The notes beneath the pieces are model-generated. The model did no database searches and was not told the origin of the DNA. It worked only from the letters and a program-made list of their open reading frames with translations. From an uncultured Rhodospirillales bacterium (lineage in GTDB: Bacteria > Pseudomonadota > Alphaproteobacteria > Acetobacterales > Acetobacteraceae), in assembly GCA_903835235.1 (NCBI GenBank), contig CAILMF010000058.1, forward strand, positions 100,879-164,878: 64,000 bases of DNA, given 5' to 3'. This document shows positions 8,505-16,652 of this stretch, piece by piece. The position numbers and the translations under genes are program-made. Within the stretch, counting starts at the first letter, position 1. Every line of letters starts with the position of its first letter.

Positions 8505-11431
8505 TGGATTCCCCGGGCGACAAATGGGTCGGCCAGTCGCTGCCGCGGTTCGAGGACGCGGCGCTGCTGACCGGCCGCGGCCGCTACTTCGACGATTGCG
8601 GCACCCCGCCCGGCACGTTGCACGCCGCCATCCTGCGCAGCCCGCACGGCCATGCGCGCATCGAGAGCATCGAGACATCAGCCGCCCGCGCCCTGCCTGG
8701 CGTCGCCGCCATCCTGACCGGCGAAGATATCCGCGCCACCACCACCAGCCTGGTCGTCGGCGTCAAGGCGCCGATGGAATGCTGGCCCATCGCGGTGGAG
8801 CGCGTGCGCTATGTCGGCGAGCCCGTGGTCGTGGTGGTCGCCACCGACCGCTACGTGGCCGAGGACGCGCTCGACCTCATCGAGGTACGCTACACCCCGC
8901 TGCCCGCGGTGACCGACCCCGTCACCGCGCTGGCGCCGGACGCGCCGGTGCTGCACGAAGGCCTGGGCGGCAACCTGGCCAGCGAACGCCGCTTCCGCTA
9001 CGGCGACCCCGAAGCCGCCTTCGCCACCGCGGCGCATCGCATCGCCATCGATGTCGCCTACCCGCGCAGCGCCTGCACGCCGATAGAATGCTACGGCGTG
9101 CTGGCCGAATACGACCCGGGCGAGGACAGCTACGACGTCTTCGCCAATTTCCAGGGCCCGTTCAGCATCCACGCCGTCATCGCCCGCGCGCTGCGCGTGC
9201 CCGGCAACCGGCTACGGTTGCGCACGCCGCCGGACAGCGGCGGCAGCTTCGGCGTCAAGCAGGGCGTCTTCCCCTACATCGTGCTTATGGCCGCCGCCGC
9301 CCGCGCCTGCGGCCGCCCGGTAAAATGGGTGGAGGACCGGCTGGAGCACCTGGCCGCCTCCTCGGTCGCCACCAACCGCGTCACGCGGCTGGAAGCGGCC
9401 GTCACCGCTGAAGGCCTCATCACCGCGCTGGATTGGGACCAGTTGGAGGATTGCGGCGCCCAGCTCCGCGCGCCAGAACCGGCGACGCTGTACCGCATGC
9501 ACGGCAACATGACCGGCGCCTACGCCATCCGCAATGTCGCCATCCGCAATCGCGTGGTGCTGACCAACAAGGCGCCCACCGGGCTGAATCGCGGCTTCGG
9601 CGGCCCGCAGGTCTACTTCGCGCTGGAACGCCTGGTGCAGCGCATCGCCATCACGCTGGGGCTGAACCCGCTCGACGTCATCCGCCGCAATCTGGTGCCC
9701 ACTTCGGCCATGCCCTACCGCACCGCATCCGGCGCGCTGCTGGACAGCGGCGACTACGCCACGGCCATGGAGACCGCGCTGCGCGACGGCAACCACGCGG
9801 CCCTGTTGGCGAAGCGCGACGCCGCCCGCGCCGAAGGCCGGCACTACGGCATCGGCTACACCGCCGTGGTGGAACCCAGCGTCTCCAACATGGGCTACAT
9901 CACCGCCGTCCTCACCCCCGCGGAACGCAAGCGCGCCGGCCCGAAGAACGGCGCCCAGGCCACCGCCACCATCCAATGCGACGCGGTCGGCAGCGTCTCC
10001 GTCCATGTCGCCAGCGTGCCGCAGGGCCAGGGCCACCGCACCGTGCTGGCACAGGTGGTCGCCGACGAACTCGGCCTGCGCCCGCAGGACATCCGCGTGG
10101 TCACGGAGATCGACACCGCGAAGGACGCCTGGAGCATCGCCAGCGGCAATTACGCCAGTCGCTTCGCCCCCGCCGTCGCCGGCGTCGCCCGCATCGCCGC
10201 ACAGCAGTTGCGCGCCCGCCTTGCGCGCCTCGCCGCGCCGCTGCTGAACGTGCCGCCGGAAGACGTGGTGCTCGCCAACGGCAAGCTGCACGCGCAGGGC
10301 AACGCGGACAACGCGCTGCCCTTCGCCCGCGTCGCCAGCAGCCCACACTGGGCACCCGGCACCCTGCCGCCCGAGGACAGCGCGCCGCTGCGCGAAACCG
10401 CCTGGTGGACGCCGCCCGAACTCACCGCGCCGACCGAGGCCGACGAGGTCAACTCCTCGCTCTGCCACGGCTTCATCTTCGATTTCTGCGGTGTCGAGGT
10501 GGATCGCATCACCGGCGAGACGCGCATCGACCACTACGTGACGATGCACGACTGCGGCACGGTGCTGCACCCCGGCATGGTCGCGGGGCAGGTCACCGGC
10601 GGCTTCGCCCACGCGCTGGGCGCGGCGCTGTATGAGGCGCATAGCTACGCCCCCGATGGCAGCTTCGAGACCGGCACCTTCGCCGACTACCTGGTGCCCA
10701 CCAGCATGGAAGTGCCGGCGCCGATCATCCTGCACCACGAATCCCCCTCGCCCTTCACCCCGCTGGGCGCCAAGGGCGTCGGCGAGGGCAACTGCATGTC
10801 CACGCCGGTCTGCATCGCCAATGCCGTGGCCGATGCACTCGGCCTGCACGACGTCACGCTGCCGCTGCTGCCCGCGACGCTCGCCGCCCATCTGCACGGC
10901 GCCAAGCCCAATGCGCCCGCCGCCACGCCCAAGGGCGAACGCCTGCTGCGCGGCGAAGGCCAGGCCCGCGTCAACGCCCCGCGCGAAGAACTCTGGGCAC
11001 TGCTGCTGGACCCAGATGCGCTGATGGCCATCGTCCCCGGCGCGCATGGCATCCAGCGCACCAGCCCCACCGACTACACCGCCGAGGTCACGCTCGGCAT
11101 CGGCCCGGTCAAGGGCCGCTACCGCGTCGCGCTCGCGCTGTCGAACCTCGACGAACCGCATGCGCTGACGCTGGCCGGCAGCGCGCAAGGCGCCCTCGGC
11201 TTCGGCCAGGGTCGCGGGCACGTGACGCTCACCGAGGCCGACGGCGCCACCATCATCGCCTACCGCTATGAAGCCGCCGTGGGCGGCAAGGTCGCCAGCA
11301 TCGCCGGCCGCCTGCTGGATGGCGCCACGCGCGTCGTCATCAGCCAGTTCTTCGCCGCGCTCGCCCGCCAGGCCGCGCCGCAAGCACCATGGTGGCAACG
11401 CCTGCTGCACCGCCTGGGCTTCGGCGCATGA
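8504..11431 (+). CDS. Molybdenum hydroxylase large subunit with fused CoxG domain (HmfA-like)
   Basis: This is the molybdopterin-cytosine-dinucleotide subunit of a xanthine dehydrogenase/CO dehydrogenase family hydroxylase, 975 residues. The usual large subunit fills about residues 1-790, with the conserved catalytic-glutamate region near KGVGEGNCMS. The active-site loop reads GLNRGFGGPQ and lacks the AYRCSFR loop of true CO dehydrogenase. From about residue 810 a CoxG/SRPBCC-type domain (EGQARVNAPREELWALLLD) is fused on; this is normally a separate protein. Start and stop overlap both neighbours by a few bases. With the FAD, FeS, CoA-ligase and crotonase genes it matches 2-furoyl-CoA dehydrogenase HmfA by order; the substrate is inferred. 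Confidence 0.82.
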   Translation: MDSPGDKWVGQSLPRFEDAALLTGRGRYFDDCGTPPGTLHAAILRSPHGHARIESIETSAARALPGVAAILTGEDIRATTTSLVVGVKAPMECWPIAVERVRYVGEPVVVVVATDRYVAEDALDLIEVRYTPLPAVTDPVTALAPDAPVLHEGLGGNLASERRFRYGDPEAAFATAAHRIAIDVAYPRSACTPIECYGVLAEYDPGEDSYDVFANFQGPFSIHAVIARALRVPGNRLRLRTPPDSGGSFGVKQGVFPYIVLMAAAARACGRPVKWVEDRLEHLAASSVATNRVTRLEAAVTAEGLITALDWDQLEDCGAQLRAPEPATLYRMHGNMTGAYAIRNVAIRNRVVLTNKAPTGLNRGFGGPQVYFALERLVQRIAITLGLNPLDVIRRNLVPTSAMPYRTASGALLDSGDYATAMETALRDGNHAALLAKRDAARAEGRHYGIGYTAVVEPSVSNMGYITAVLTPAERKRAGPKNGAQATATIQCDAVGSVSVHVASVPQGQGHRTVLAQVVADELGLRPQDIRVVTEIDTAKDAWSIASGNYASRFAPAVAGVARIAAQQLRARLARLAAPLLNVPPEDVVLANGKLHAQGNADNALPFARVASSPHWAPGTLPPEDSAPLRETAWWTPPELTAPTEADEVNSSLCHGFIFDFCGVEVDRITGETRIDHYVTMHDCGTVLHPGMVAGQVTGGFAHALGAALYEAHSYAPDGSFETGTFADYLVPTSMEVPAPIILHHESPSPFTPLGAKGVGEGNCMSTPVCIANAVADALGLHDVTLPLLPATLAAHLHGAKPNAPAATPKGERLLRGEGQARVNAPREELWALLLDPDALMAIVPGAHGIQRTSPTDYTAEVTLGIGPVKGRYRVALALSNLDEPHALTLAGSAQGALGFGQGRGHVTLTEADGATIIAYRYEAAVGGKVASIAGRLLDGATRVVISQFFAALARQAAPQAPWWQRLLHRLGFGA

Positions 11432-12243
11432 AGCCCGCGAAGTTCGACTACGTGCAGGCCGAAACGCTGGACGAAGCCCTGGCCACGCTGCGTGCCGAGG
11501 GCGAGGGCGCGCGCATCATCGCCGGCGGCCAATCGCTGCTGCCCATGCTGAACATGCGCCTGGCCCGCCCCGCCGTGCTGGTGGACATCATGCGCATCGC
11601 CACGCTGGCGGAGGCCACCGCCACCAACGAAACGCTGCGCATCGGCGCCGCCGTCCGCCAGGCGGCGCTGCAGGCGCGCCCCAACCTGCACCCGCTGCTG
11701 GCCGCGGCGCTGCCCTGGGTCGGCCACGCGCAAACCCGCAGCCGCGGCACGCTGTGCGGCAGCGTCGCCCATGCCGACCCAAGTGCCGAAATCCCGCTGG
11801 TGCTGCTGGCGCTGCAAGGGGAAATCCTGCTGCGCTCCGCCCGCCGTACGCGCCGCGTCGCCGCCGCGGAGTTCTTCACCGGCATGATGCAGACCGCCCG
11901 CCATGAAGACGAGATGATCGAAGCCATCAGCATCCCGCAACCGCGCGTCGGCGAAGGCTACGCCTTCCGCGAAGTCGGCCGCCGCCACGGCGACTTCGCC
12001 ATCGTCGCCTGCGCCGCCGTCGCGCATGCGGGCGGCGTGCGCCTGGCCATCGGCGGCGTCGCCGACCACCCCGCCGCGCGCGACCTGCCTGCCGACAGCG
12101 CGCACTGGCCGGAGGCGCTGGACGCCTTTGCCCATGCGCTCGAAGCCCGCGACGACCTGCACGCCACCGCAACCTATCGCCGCCAACTCGTCCGCAAGCT
12201 CGGCCGCCAGGTGATGCAGGAGGCCGCCGCATGCCGCGCCTGA
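11428..12243 (+). CDS. Molybdenum hydroxylase FAD-binding subunit (HmfB-like)
   Basis: This is the medium FAD subunit (CoxM/CutM type) of the hydroxylase, 271 residues. Both flavin motifs are visible: IIAGGQSLLPMLNMRLARP near the N-terminus and TRSRGTLCGSVAHADPSAE in the middle, followed by the C-terminal CoxM-like domain. The ATG overlaps the large-subunit stop (ATGA), which fixes the start, and the end overlaps the iron-sulfur subunit by 13 bp. It passes electrons from the molybdenum and FeS centres to an acceptor. If the cluster is a furoate operon, it belongs to 2-furoyl-CoA dehydrogenase. Confidence 0.88.
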   Translation: MKPAKFDYVQAETLDEALATLRAEGEGARIIAGGQSLLPMLNMRLARPAVLVDIMRIATLAEATATNETLRIGAAVRQAALQARPNLHPLLAAALPWVGHAQTRSRGTLCGSVAHADPSAEIPLVLLALQGEILLRSARRTRRVAAAEFFTGMMQTARHEDEMIEAISIPQPRVGEGYAFREVGRRHGDFAIVACAAVAHAGGVRLAIGGVADHPAARDLPADSAHWPEALDAFAHALEARDDLHATATYRRQLVRKLGRQVMQEAAACRA

Positions 12244-12737
12244 GCGCCACGCAACGCCACAGCATCCGCTTCACCCTCAACGGCGCGCCGGTACAAGGCG
12301 AAGCCGAGCCGCGCATGCTGCTGAGCGATTTCCTCCGCCACGTCCTCGGCGCTACCGGCACGCATGTCGGCTGCGAACACGGCGTCTGCGGCGCCTGCAC
12401 GGTGCAGATCGACGTTAGCCCCGCCCGCGCCTGCCTGACGCTGGCGGTGCAGGTTCAGGGCTGCGACATCCGCACCGTCGAAGGCCTCGCCCCAGCACCT
12501 GGTCGCCTCTCGATTTTGCAGGAAGCCTTCCGCCGCCACCACGCGCTGCAATGCGGCTTCTGCACCGCGGGTATCCTGATGTCGCTCGACGCCTTCCTGC
12601 GCGCCCAACCAAACGCCGACGAAGCCGCACTGCGCGACCTGCTCTCCGGTCATCTCTGCCGCTGCACCGGCTACACGCCCATCATCGCCGCCGCCCTGGA
12701 CGCGGCCGTGCGCCTGCGAGACACCGCCCATGCTTGA
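12231..12737 (+). CDS. Molybdenum hydroxylase 2Fe-2S subunit (HmfC-like)
   Basis: This is the small electron-transfer subunit, 168 residues, with two [2Fe-2S] clusters. The plant-ferredoxin-type cluster is held by GCEHGVCGACTV and a later cysteine in ARACLTLA; the second helical cluster by CGFCTAG and CRCTGYTP. All eight cysteines are present. Start and end overlap both neighbours by less than 15 bp, so it is made together with the other subunits. Its neighbours define it as part of one three-subunit hydroxylase of the CoxMSL layout. Confidence 0.92.
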   Translation: MPRLSATQRHSIRFTLNGAPVQGEAEPRMLLSDFLRHVLGATGTHVGCEHGVCGACTVQIDVSPARACLTLAVQVQGCDIRTVEGLAPAPGRLSILQEAFRRHHALQCGFCTAGILMSLDAFLRAQPNADEAALRDLLSGHLCRCTGYTPIIAAALDAAVRLRDTAHA

Positions 12738-14241
12738 CCTCGGCACCAGCTTTATCGCCAGCGTCGAACGCACGCCGCGCGCGCTGGCCATCGTGGATGG
12801 CGACCTGCGCCTCACCTACGCCGAATGGTATCCGCGCATCTCCGCCGTCGTGGCCGGTCTGCAACGCCTTGGCCTGCAACGCGGCGACCACCTGCTGACG
12901 GTGCTGCAGAACCGCTGGCAAGCGGCGACGCTGCATTGGGCCTGCCAATTCGCCGGAATCATCATCACGCCGCTGAACTGGCGCGCCAAGTCCGACGAGA
13001 TCGACCACGCCATCGCCGATGCCGAAGCCAAGGCCGTGGTGTTCGAAGCCATCTCCGCCGAGGCCACGCGCGCCGCCCAGGCCGTCCCACGCATCACGCT
13101 GGACGCCGCGCTGCACGGCGAGACCAGCTTCGACACGCTGCTCGCCGCCGCGCCGCCCGCGCAACCGCAGGCCGGTGCGGAAGACTGGTCGGTGATGCTC
13201 TACACCTCCGGCACCACCTCCCGCCCCAAGGGCGTGCCGCGCCGCCACCGCGCCGAACGCGCCGCCGCCATCGCGCATGTCGCGCAGAATCTCTATGGTG
13301 CCGGCGAATGCACCCTCGGCGTCATGCCGCTCTACCACACCATGGGCGTGCGCAGCCTGCTGGCCATGGCGGCCATCGGCGGCGCCTTCATTTGTCAGCC
13401 ACGCTTCGATGTCGCGCAAGCGCTCCGCCTCATCGCATGCGAAGGCATCACCAACCTCTACCTCGTGCCCACGCTCTACCACGACCTGCTGCACCACCCG
13501 GCCTTCGCCGGCACCGATGTCTCCAGCGTGCGCAAGCTCGGCTTCGCCGGCGCCAGCATGACGGACGGTCTGCTGCGCGACCTCACCGCCGCCTTCCGCC
13601 CGGACCTTTTCGTCAACCACTATGGCAGCAGCGAAATCTACACCTTCACGGTGGACCAGAACGCCCCGCTGAAGCCAGGCAGCGCCGGCCGCGCCGGCCT
13701 CAACCAGTTCATCCGCGTGGTCGCGCTCGGCAGCACCACGCCGGCCGCACCGAATCAGGAAGGCGAGATCGTCGCGCTGCTCGCCGGGGATGAAAGCTTC
13801 GAGGGTTACTGGCGCCGCCCGGACGCCGATGCGAAATCGCTGCGCGACGGCTGGTACCACACCGGCGACACCGGCTTCTTCGACAGCGATGGCGACCTCT
13901 TCGTCACCGGCCGCGTGGACGACATGATCATCACCGGCGGCGAGAACGTCTCCCCAGTGGAAATCGAATCCTGCCTCTCGCTGCACCCTGCCGTCGCAGA
14001 AGTCGCCGTTGTCGGCCTGCCGGATGAACGTTGGGGCAAGGTCGTCGCCGCCTTCATCGCCCGCCGCGCGCCGGCCACGGAAGCCGAATTGGACGCGCAT
14101 TGCCGCGCCGCCGGCCTGGCCAATTTCAAGCGCCCGCGGCGCTACGTCTTCGTGGCCGAGGTGCCGCGTTCGCCAGTGGGAAAACTGCTGCGCCGCAAGC
14201 TGGCGGAAGGCGACTATCGCCCCGCCGAACAGGAGAGTTGA
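12730..14241 (+). CDS. AMP-forming acyl-CoA ligase (2-furoyl-CoA synthetase HmfD-like)
   Basis: This is an ANL-superfamily ligase of 503 residues that activates a carboxylic acid with ATP and CoA. The P-loop motif reads LYTSGTTSRPKG, followed by YGSSE, the hinge region YHTGDTGFFDSDGDLFVTGR, DDMIITGGENVSPVE, and the catalytic lysine in PVGKLLRRKL near the end. It lies between the hydroxylase subunits and a crotonase, as in hmfABCDE, where HmfD makes 2-furoyl-CoA, the substrate of the hydroxylase. That places activation before ring hydroxylation. Other aryl or alicyclic acids are possible; the motifs do not fix the substrate. Confidence 0.85.
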   Translation: MLDLGTSFIASVERTPRALAIVDGDLRLTYAEWYPRISAVVAGLQRLGLQRGDHLLTVLQNRWQAATLHWACQFAGIIITPLNWRAKSDEIDHAIADAEAKAVVFEAISAEATRAAQAVPRITLDAALHGETSFDTLLAAAPPAQPQAGAEDWSVMLYTSGTTSRPKGVPRRHRAERAAAIAHVAQNLYGAGECTLGVMPLYHTMGVRSLLAMAAIGGAFICQPRFDVAQALRLIACEGITNLYLVPTLYHDLLHHPAFAGTDVSSVRKLGFAGASMTDGLLRDLTAAFRPDLFVNHYGSSEIYTFTVDQNAPLKPGSAGRAGLNQFIRVVALGSTTPAAPNQEGEIVALLAGDESFEGYWRRPDADAKSLRDGWYHTGDTGFFDSDGDLFVTGRVDDMIITGGENVSPVEIESCLSLHPAVAEVAVVGLPDERWGKVVAAFIARRAPATEAELDAHCRAAGLANFKRPRRYVFVAEVPRSPVGKLLRRKLAEGDYRPAEQES

Positions 14242-15020
14242 TGATGAGCGCCTTCGACAATCTGGACGGTTTCCGCGTGGAGGTGGCCGGTCCGCGCGCC
14301 GACATCATCCTGCATCGCCCGCCGCTGAACGTCATCCACATGCCGCAGCGCGACCAACTGAGAAAAGTCTTCGAAGCCCTGGATGAAGACGACAGCGTCC
14401 GCGTCATCGTGCTGCGCGCCGAGGGCGAGCACTTCTCGTCGGGCGGCTACATCATGGGCTTCCTGGAAAGCACGCCGGAAGTCGTCTCCAAGCTGGCCTG
14501 GAACATGGCCGCGCCGGCGCGCTGCTCCAAGCCGGTCATCGCCGCCAATCGCGGTTATACGTTTGGCGTCGGCTTCGAGATCAGCCTGGCCTGCGACTTC
14601 CGCCTGTGTTCGGAGACCACGCAATACGCGCTGCCGGAACAGCAGCTGGGCCAAATTCCCGGCTCCGGCGGCTCGGCCCGTCTACAAAAAATCGTCGGCA
14701 TCACCCGCACCAAGGATATCGTGATGCGCAGCCGCCGCATCCCCGCCAGGCAGGCGCTGGAATGGGGCATCGCCACCGATGTTGTCGCCGACGACCAGCT
14801 GGAAGCCGCGACCGATGCGCTGGTGAAGGAACTGCTGCGCTTCGCCCCCCTCGCCCAGCGGACCGCCAAAAAGCTGCTGAACGACACCGAGGACGCCTCG
14901 CTCTCGATCTCCATTGAACTCGAAGGCCACGCCTATTCGCGGCTGCGCTCCAGCGATGACTTTGCCGAGGGCGTCAAGGCCTTTCATGAGAAGCGCAAGC
15001 CGAACTGGCAAGGGCGGTAG
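14241..15020 (+). CDS. Crotonase-family protein (2-oxoglutaroyl-CoA hydrolase HmfE-like)
   Basis: An enoyl-CoA hydratase/isomerase fold protein of 259 residues. The oxyanion-hole segments are visible as HFSSGGYIMGFLES and ANRGYTFGVGFEISLACDFR. In the furoate pathway HmfE is a crotonase that releases 2-oxoglutarate from its CoA ester, and the gene order agrees. The stretch from SKLAWNMAAPARCSKPV to CDFR is, from memory, typical of HmfE-like proteins. The ATG overlaps the ligase stop and AGGAG lies upstream; a second ATG directly follows and could be used instead. The last 47 bases overlap, tail to tail, the TIGR02444-like gene on the other strand. Confidence 0.8.
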   Translation: MMSAFDNLDGFRVEVAGPRADIILHRPPLNVIHMPQRDQLRKVFEALDEDDSVRVIVLRAEGEHFSSGGYIMGFLESTPEVVSKLAWNMAAPARCSKPVIAANRGYTFGVGFEISLACDFRLCSETTQYALPEQQLGQIPGSGGSARLQKIVGITRTKDIVMRSRRIPARQALEWGIATDVVADDQLEAATDALVKELLRFAPLAQRTAKKLLNDTEDASLSISIELEGHAYSRLRSSDDFAEGVKAFHEKRKPNWQGR

Positions 15021-15417
15021 CTTCCGGCGCGGCGCTCAGCAGCGCCAGGTTGGCGGCGGCGTGGCGGCCTGGTGCCGCGCCCGCCGCCGGCCAGCGCGCC
15101 ATGGCCCACGCGTAAAGCATGGCCTGCTCGCGCTGCTCGGCCGCCAATTCCTGCGCCGCCACCTCAGTGCGCAGCGCGTCGTCGCGGCCCTTCAACCAGC
15201 GCCGCACCGCGCGCAGCGGCTGCACCACCTGCGTGCGCCACTCCGCCACCAGCGCATCCGCCTCTGCCAGCGCTGCCGCGTCCAGCGCCTCGCCAACCCA
15301 GCAGCACAGCAGCGCCAGGTTCACGTCCACGCCGTGCCGGTCCTGCAAGGCCAGGCAGGCCGGCATCACCCCGGGCTGCGCATAGAACGCCAGCGAGAAC
15401 GCCCAAAAGGCGTTCAC
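14974..15417 (-). CDS. TIGR02444-like (DUF2390) protein
   Basis: A 147-residue protein of unknown function. The start FWAFSLAFYAQPGVMPACL and then CLALQDRHGVDVNLALL match the conserved beginning of the TIGR02444/DUF2390 family as I recall it; the rest is alanine-rich helix. The GTG start overlaps the stop of the metalloprotease gene in a GTGA arrangement, so it is the last gene of a three-gene operon. The end runs 47 bp into the crotonase gene on the opposite strand, and its last residues are less family-like. No signal peptide or membrane segment. Confidence 0.72.
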   Translation of the reverse strand: MNAFWAFSLAFYAQPGVMPACLALQDRHGVDVNLALLCCWVGEALDAAALAEADALVAEWRTQVVQPLRAVRRWLKGRDDALRTEVAAQELAAEQREQAMLYAWAMARWPAAGAAPGRHAAANLALLSAAPEATALASSACASHERP

Positions 15418-15848
15418 TCCACAAACACCGCGCGCGCCGCGGGGTCCCACTCTATCCGCGCCTTGCGCAGCGAGGCTTCCAACTCCGCACGCGGCATCCG
15501 CGCGTAGTCGCACAGCAACTTCAGGTACAATCCCACGAAGATCGGGCCATGCCCGTCGCTGCGTTCCTCGGCGGTGCTGCTCATGCAATGCGCCAACTCA
15601 TGCAGCAACACCCAGGTCGCCAGCTGCTCCGGCGCCTCAATCGCCAGCCTGGTCGCCCGCGCCACGGTCCTGCGCGCCTTCTTGGTCAGCGGTCGCACCA
15701 GCGGCGCCCAGCTAAGCCCCTCCTGCACCCACACATGGTCAACCAAGCCCTGCAACCGCGGATAGGGCACCATGGACTGGTCGCGCGGCGCCACCTCCCG
15801 ATCCTCCCAGGCATAGAGCTTCCGCCGCTGCGGGTCCGCGATGCTCAT
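15414..15848 (-). CDS. SprT-like HExxH metalloprotease-type protein
   Basis: A 144-residue protein with a zinc-protease motif HELAH in WVLLHELAHCMS at about residues 82-86, followed by a possible third ligand in the DGHGPIFVGLY stretch. The size and layout resemble SprT-like or other small gluzincin-type proteins, but I cannot name the family. It overlaps by a few bases both the DUF2786 gene upstream (ATGA) and the TIGR02444-like gene downstream, so the three are co-translated. No signal peptide, so it is probably cytoplasmic. Confidence 0.7.
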   Translation of the reverse strand: MSIADPQRRKLYAWEDREVAPRDQSMVPYPRLQGLVDHVWVQEGLSWAPLVRPLTKKARRTVARATRLAIEAPEQLATWVLLHELAHCMSSTAEERSDGHGPIFVGLYLKLLCDYARMPRAELEASLRKARIEWDPAARAVFVE

Positions 15849-16585
15849 CGTCTACCTCGCGGCAGCGCGCCACCGCCGGCGCCACCTTCCACCGGCCGGT
15901 TCAGCCCCACGCGCCCGCCCGCCGCCGCGCCATGGCCGAAGGCGCCGCGGTCGCGCACCGTCACACTGGAATAGACATTGCGCAGGTTCACCCCCAACTC
16001 GCGGAACTTCTCGCCGATGATCTGCTGCTTCACCAGCACCAGCGCCGTCCCGGTGGATGTCGCCTGCTGCCCGGCCTCGCTGGCCGCGCGCGCGCGCGCC
16101 ATCTCGTCCAGCCGCTTGCCCACCCGGTCGGCAAAGCCGTAGCGGAAGCTGCGCAGCACCGCCTGCGCCGGCTGGGTCCGCCGCGCATAGTCCTGCCCGG
16201 CCCGGTAGCGCATCTCCTCGGTCTCCAGCGCCCGGCCGACCACGGCCAGCAGGTACTCCGCCATCTGCACATCCGGCTCCAGGCCAAACAGCACGAAGTC
16301 CTGCTTGCCATCGGTCCAGCCGCGGCATTCGCACAGCCGCAGCAGCGCCGGAAACACCCAGCGCAGCGCCTGGCGCGCGGTGCCCAGCACGGGTATGCGC
16401 CGCTGCACGCAGGCTTCCTCGCGCAGTTCCACCTCGCCCATGGTCAGGCCGTAGACGGCCAGCAGCTCCCCCACCTTGGCGGCGGCGGCCATCGCCTCGG
16501 CCTCCGAGCAGCCGCGGTCGACGGTCTTGGCGGCAAGGGCGCGGATGCGCGCCTTCACCTTGGCGAGTTCGCTGGTCTGGTCCAT
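15845..16585 (-). CDS. DUF2786 domain protein
   Basis: A 246-residue protein. Residues about 7-45 (VKARIRALAAKT...SEAEAMAAAAKVGELL...YGLTM) are a DUF2786 domain, a short helical module found in many bacteria and phages. It is followed by a family-typical middle part and a Gly/Arg-rich tail. The ATG at 16585 begins where homology begins; the open frame further upstream is antisense to the quinone reductase. A TATTCT hexamer ends about 8 bases before the ATG, so the message may have little or no leader. First gene of an operon with a metalloprotease-type and a TIGR02444-like gene; function unknown. Confidence 0.8.
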   Translation of the reverse strand: MDQTSELAKVKARIRALAAKTVDRGCSEAEAMAAAAKVGELLAVYGLTMGEVELREEACVQRRIPVLGTARQALRWVFPALLRLCECRGWTDGKQDFVLFGLEPDVQMAEYLLAVVGRALETEEMRYRAGQDYARRTQPAQAVLRSFRYGFADRVGKRLDEMARARAASEAGQQATSTGTALVLVKQQIIGEKFRELGVNLRNVYSSVTVRDRGAFGHGAAAGGRVGLNRPVEGGAGGGALPRGRR

Positions 16586-16652
16586 GTAAACGCAGAATAG
16601 CGGCGCCAGCCCCAACAGGGCTAGGCTGCCCGGACAAAAGGGCGGAGCGGGC

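Noticed and set aside
8504..12737. Aerobic CO dehydrogenase (coxMSL)
   Set aside because: The large subunit lacks the AYRCSFR active-site loop; the CoA ligase and crotonase neighbours fit an acyl-CoA hydroxylase better.
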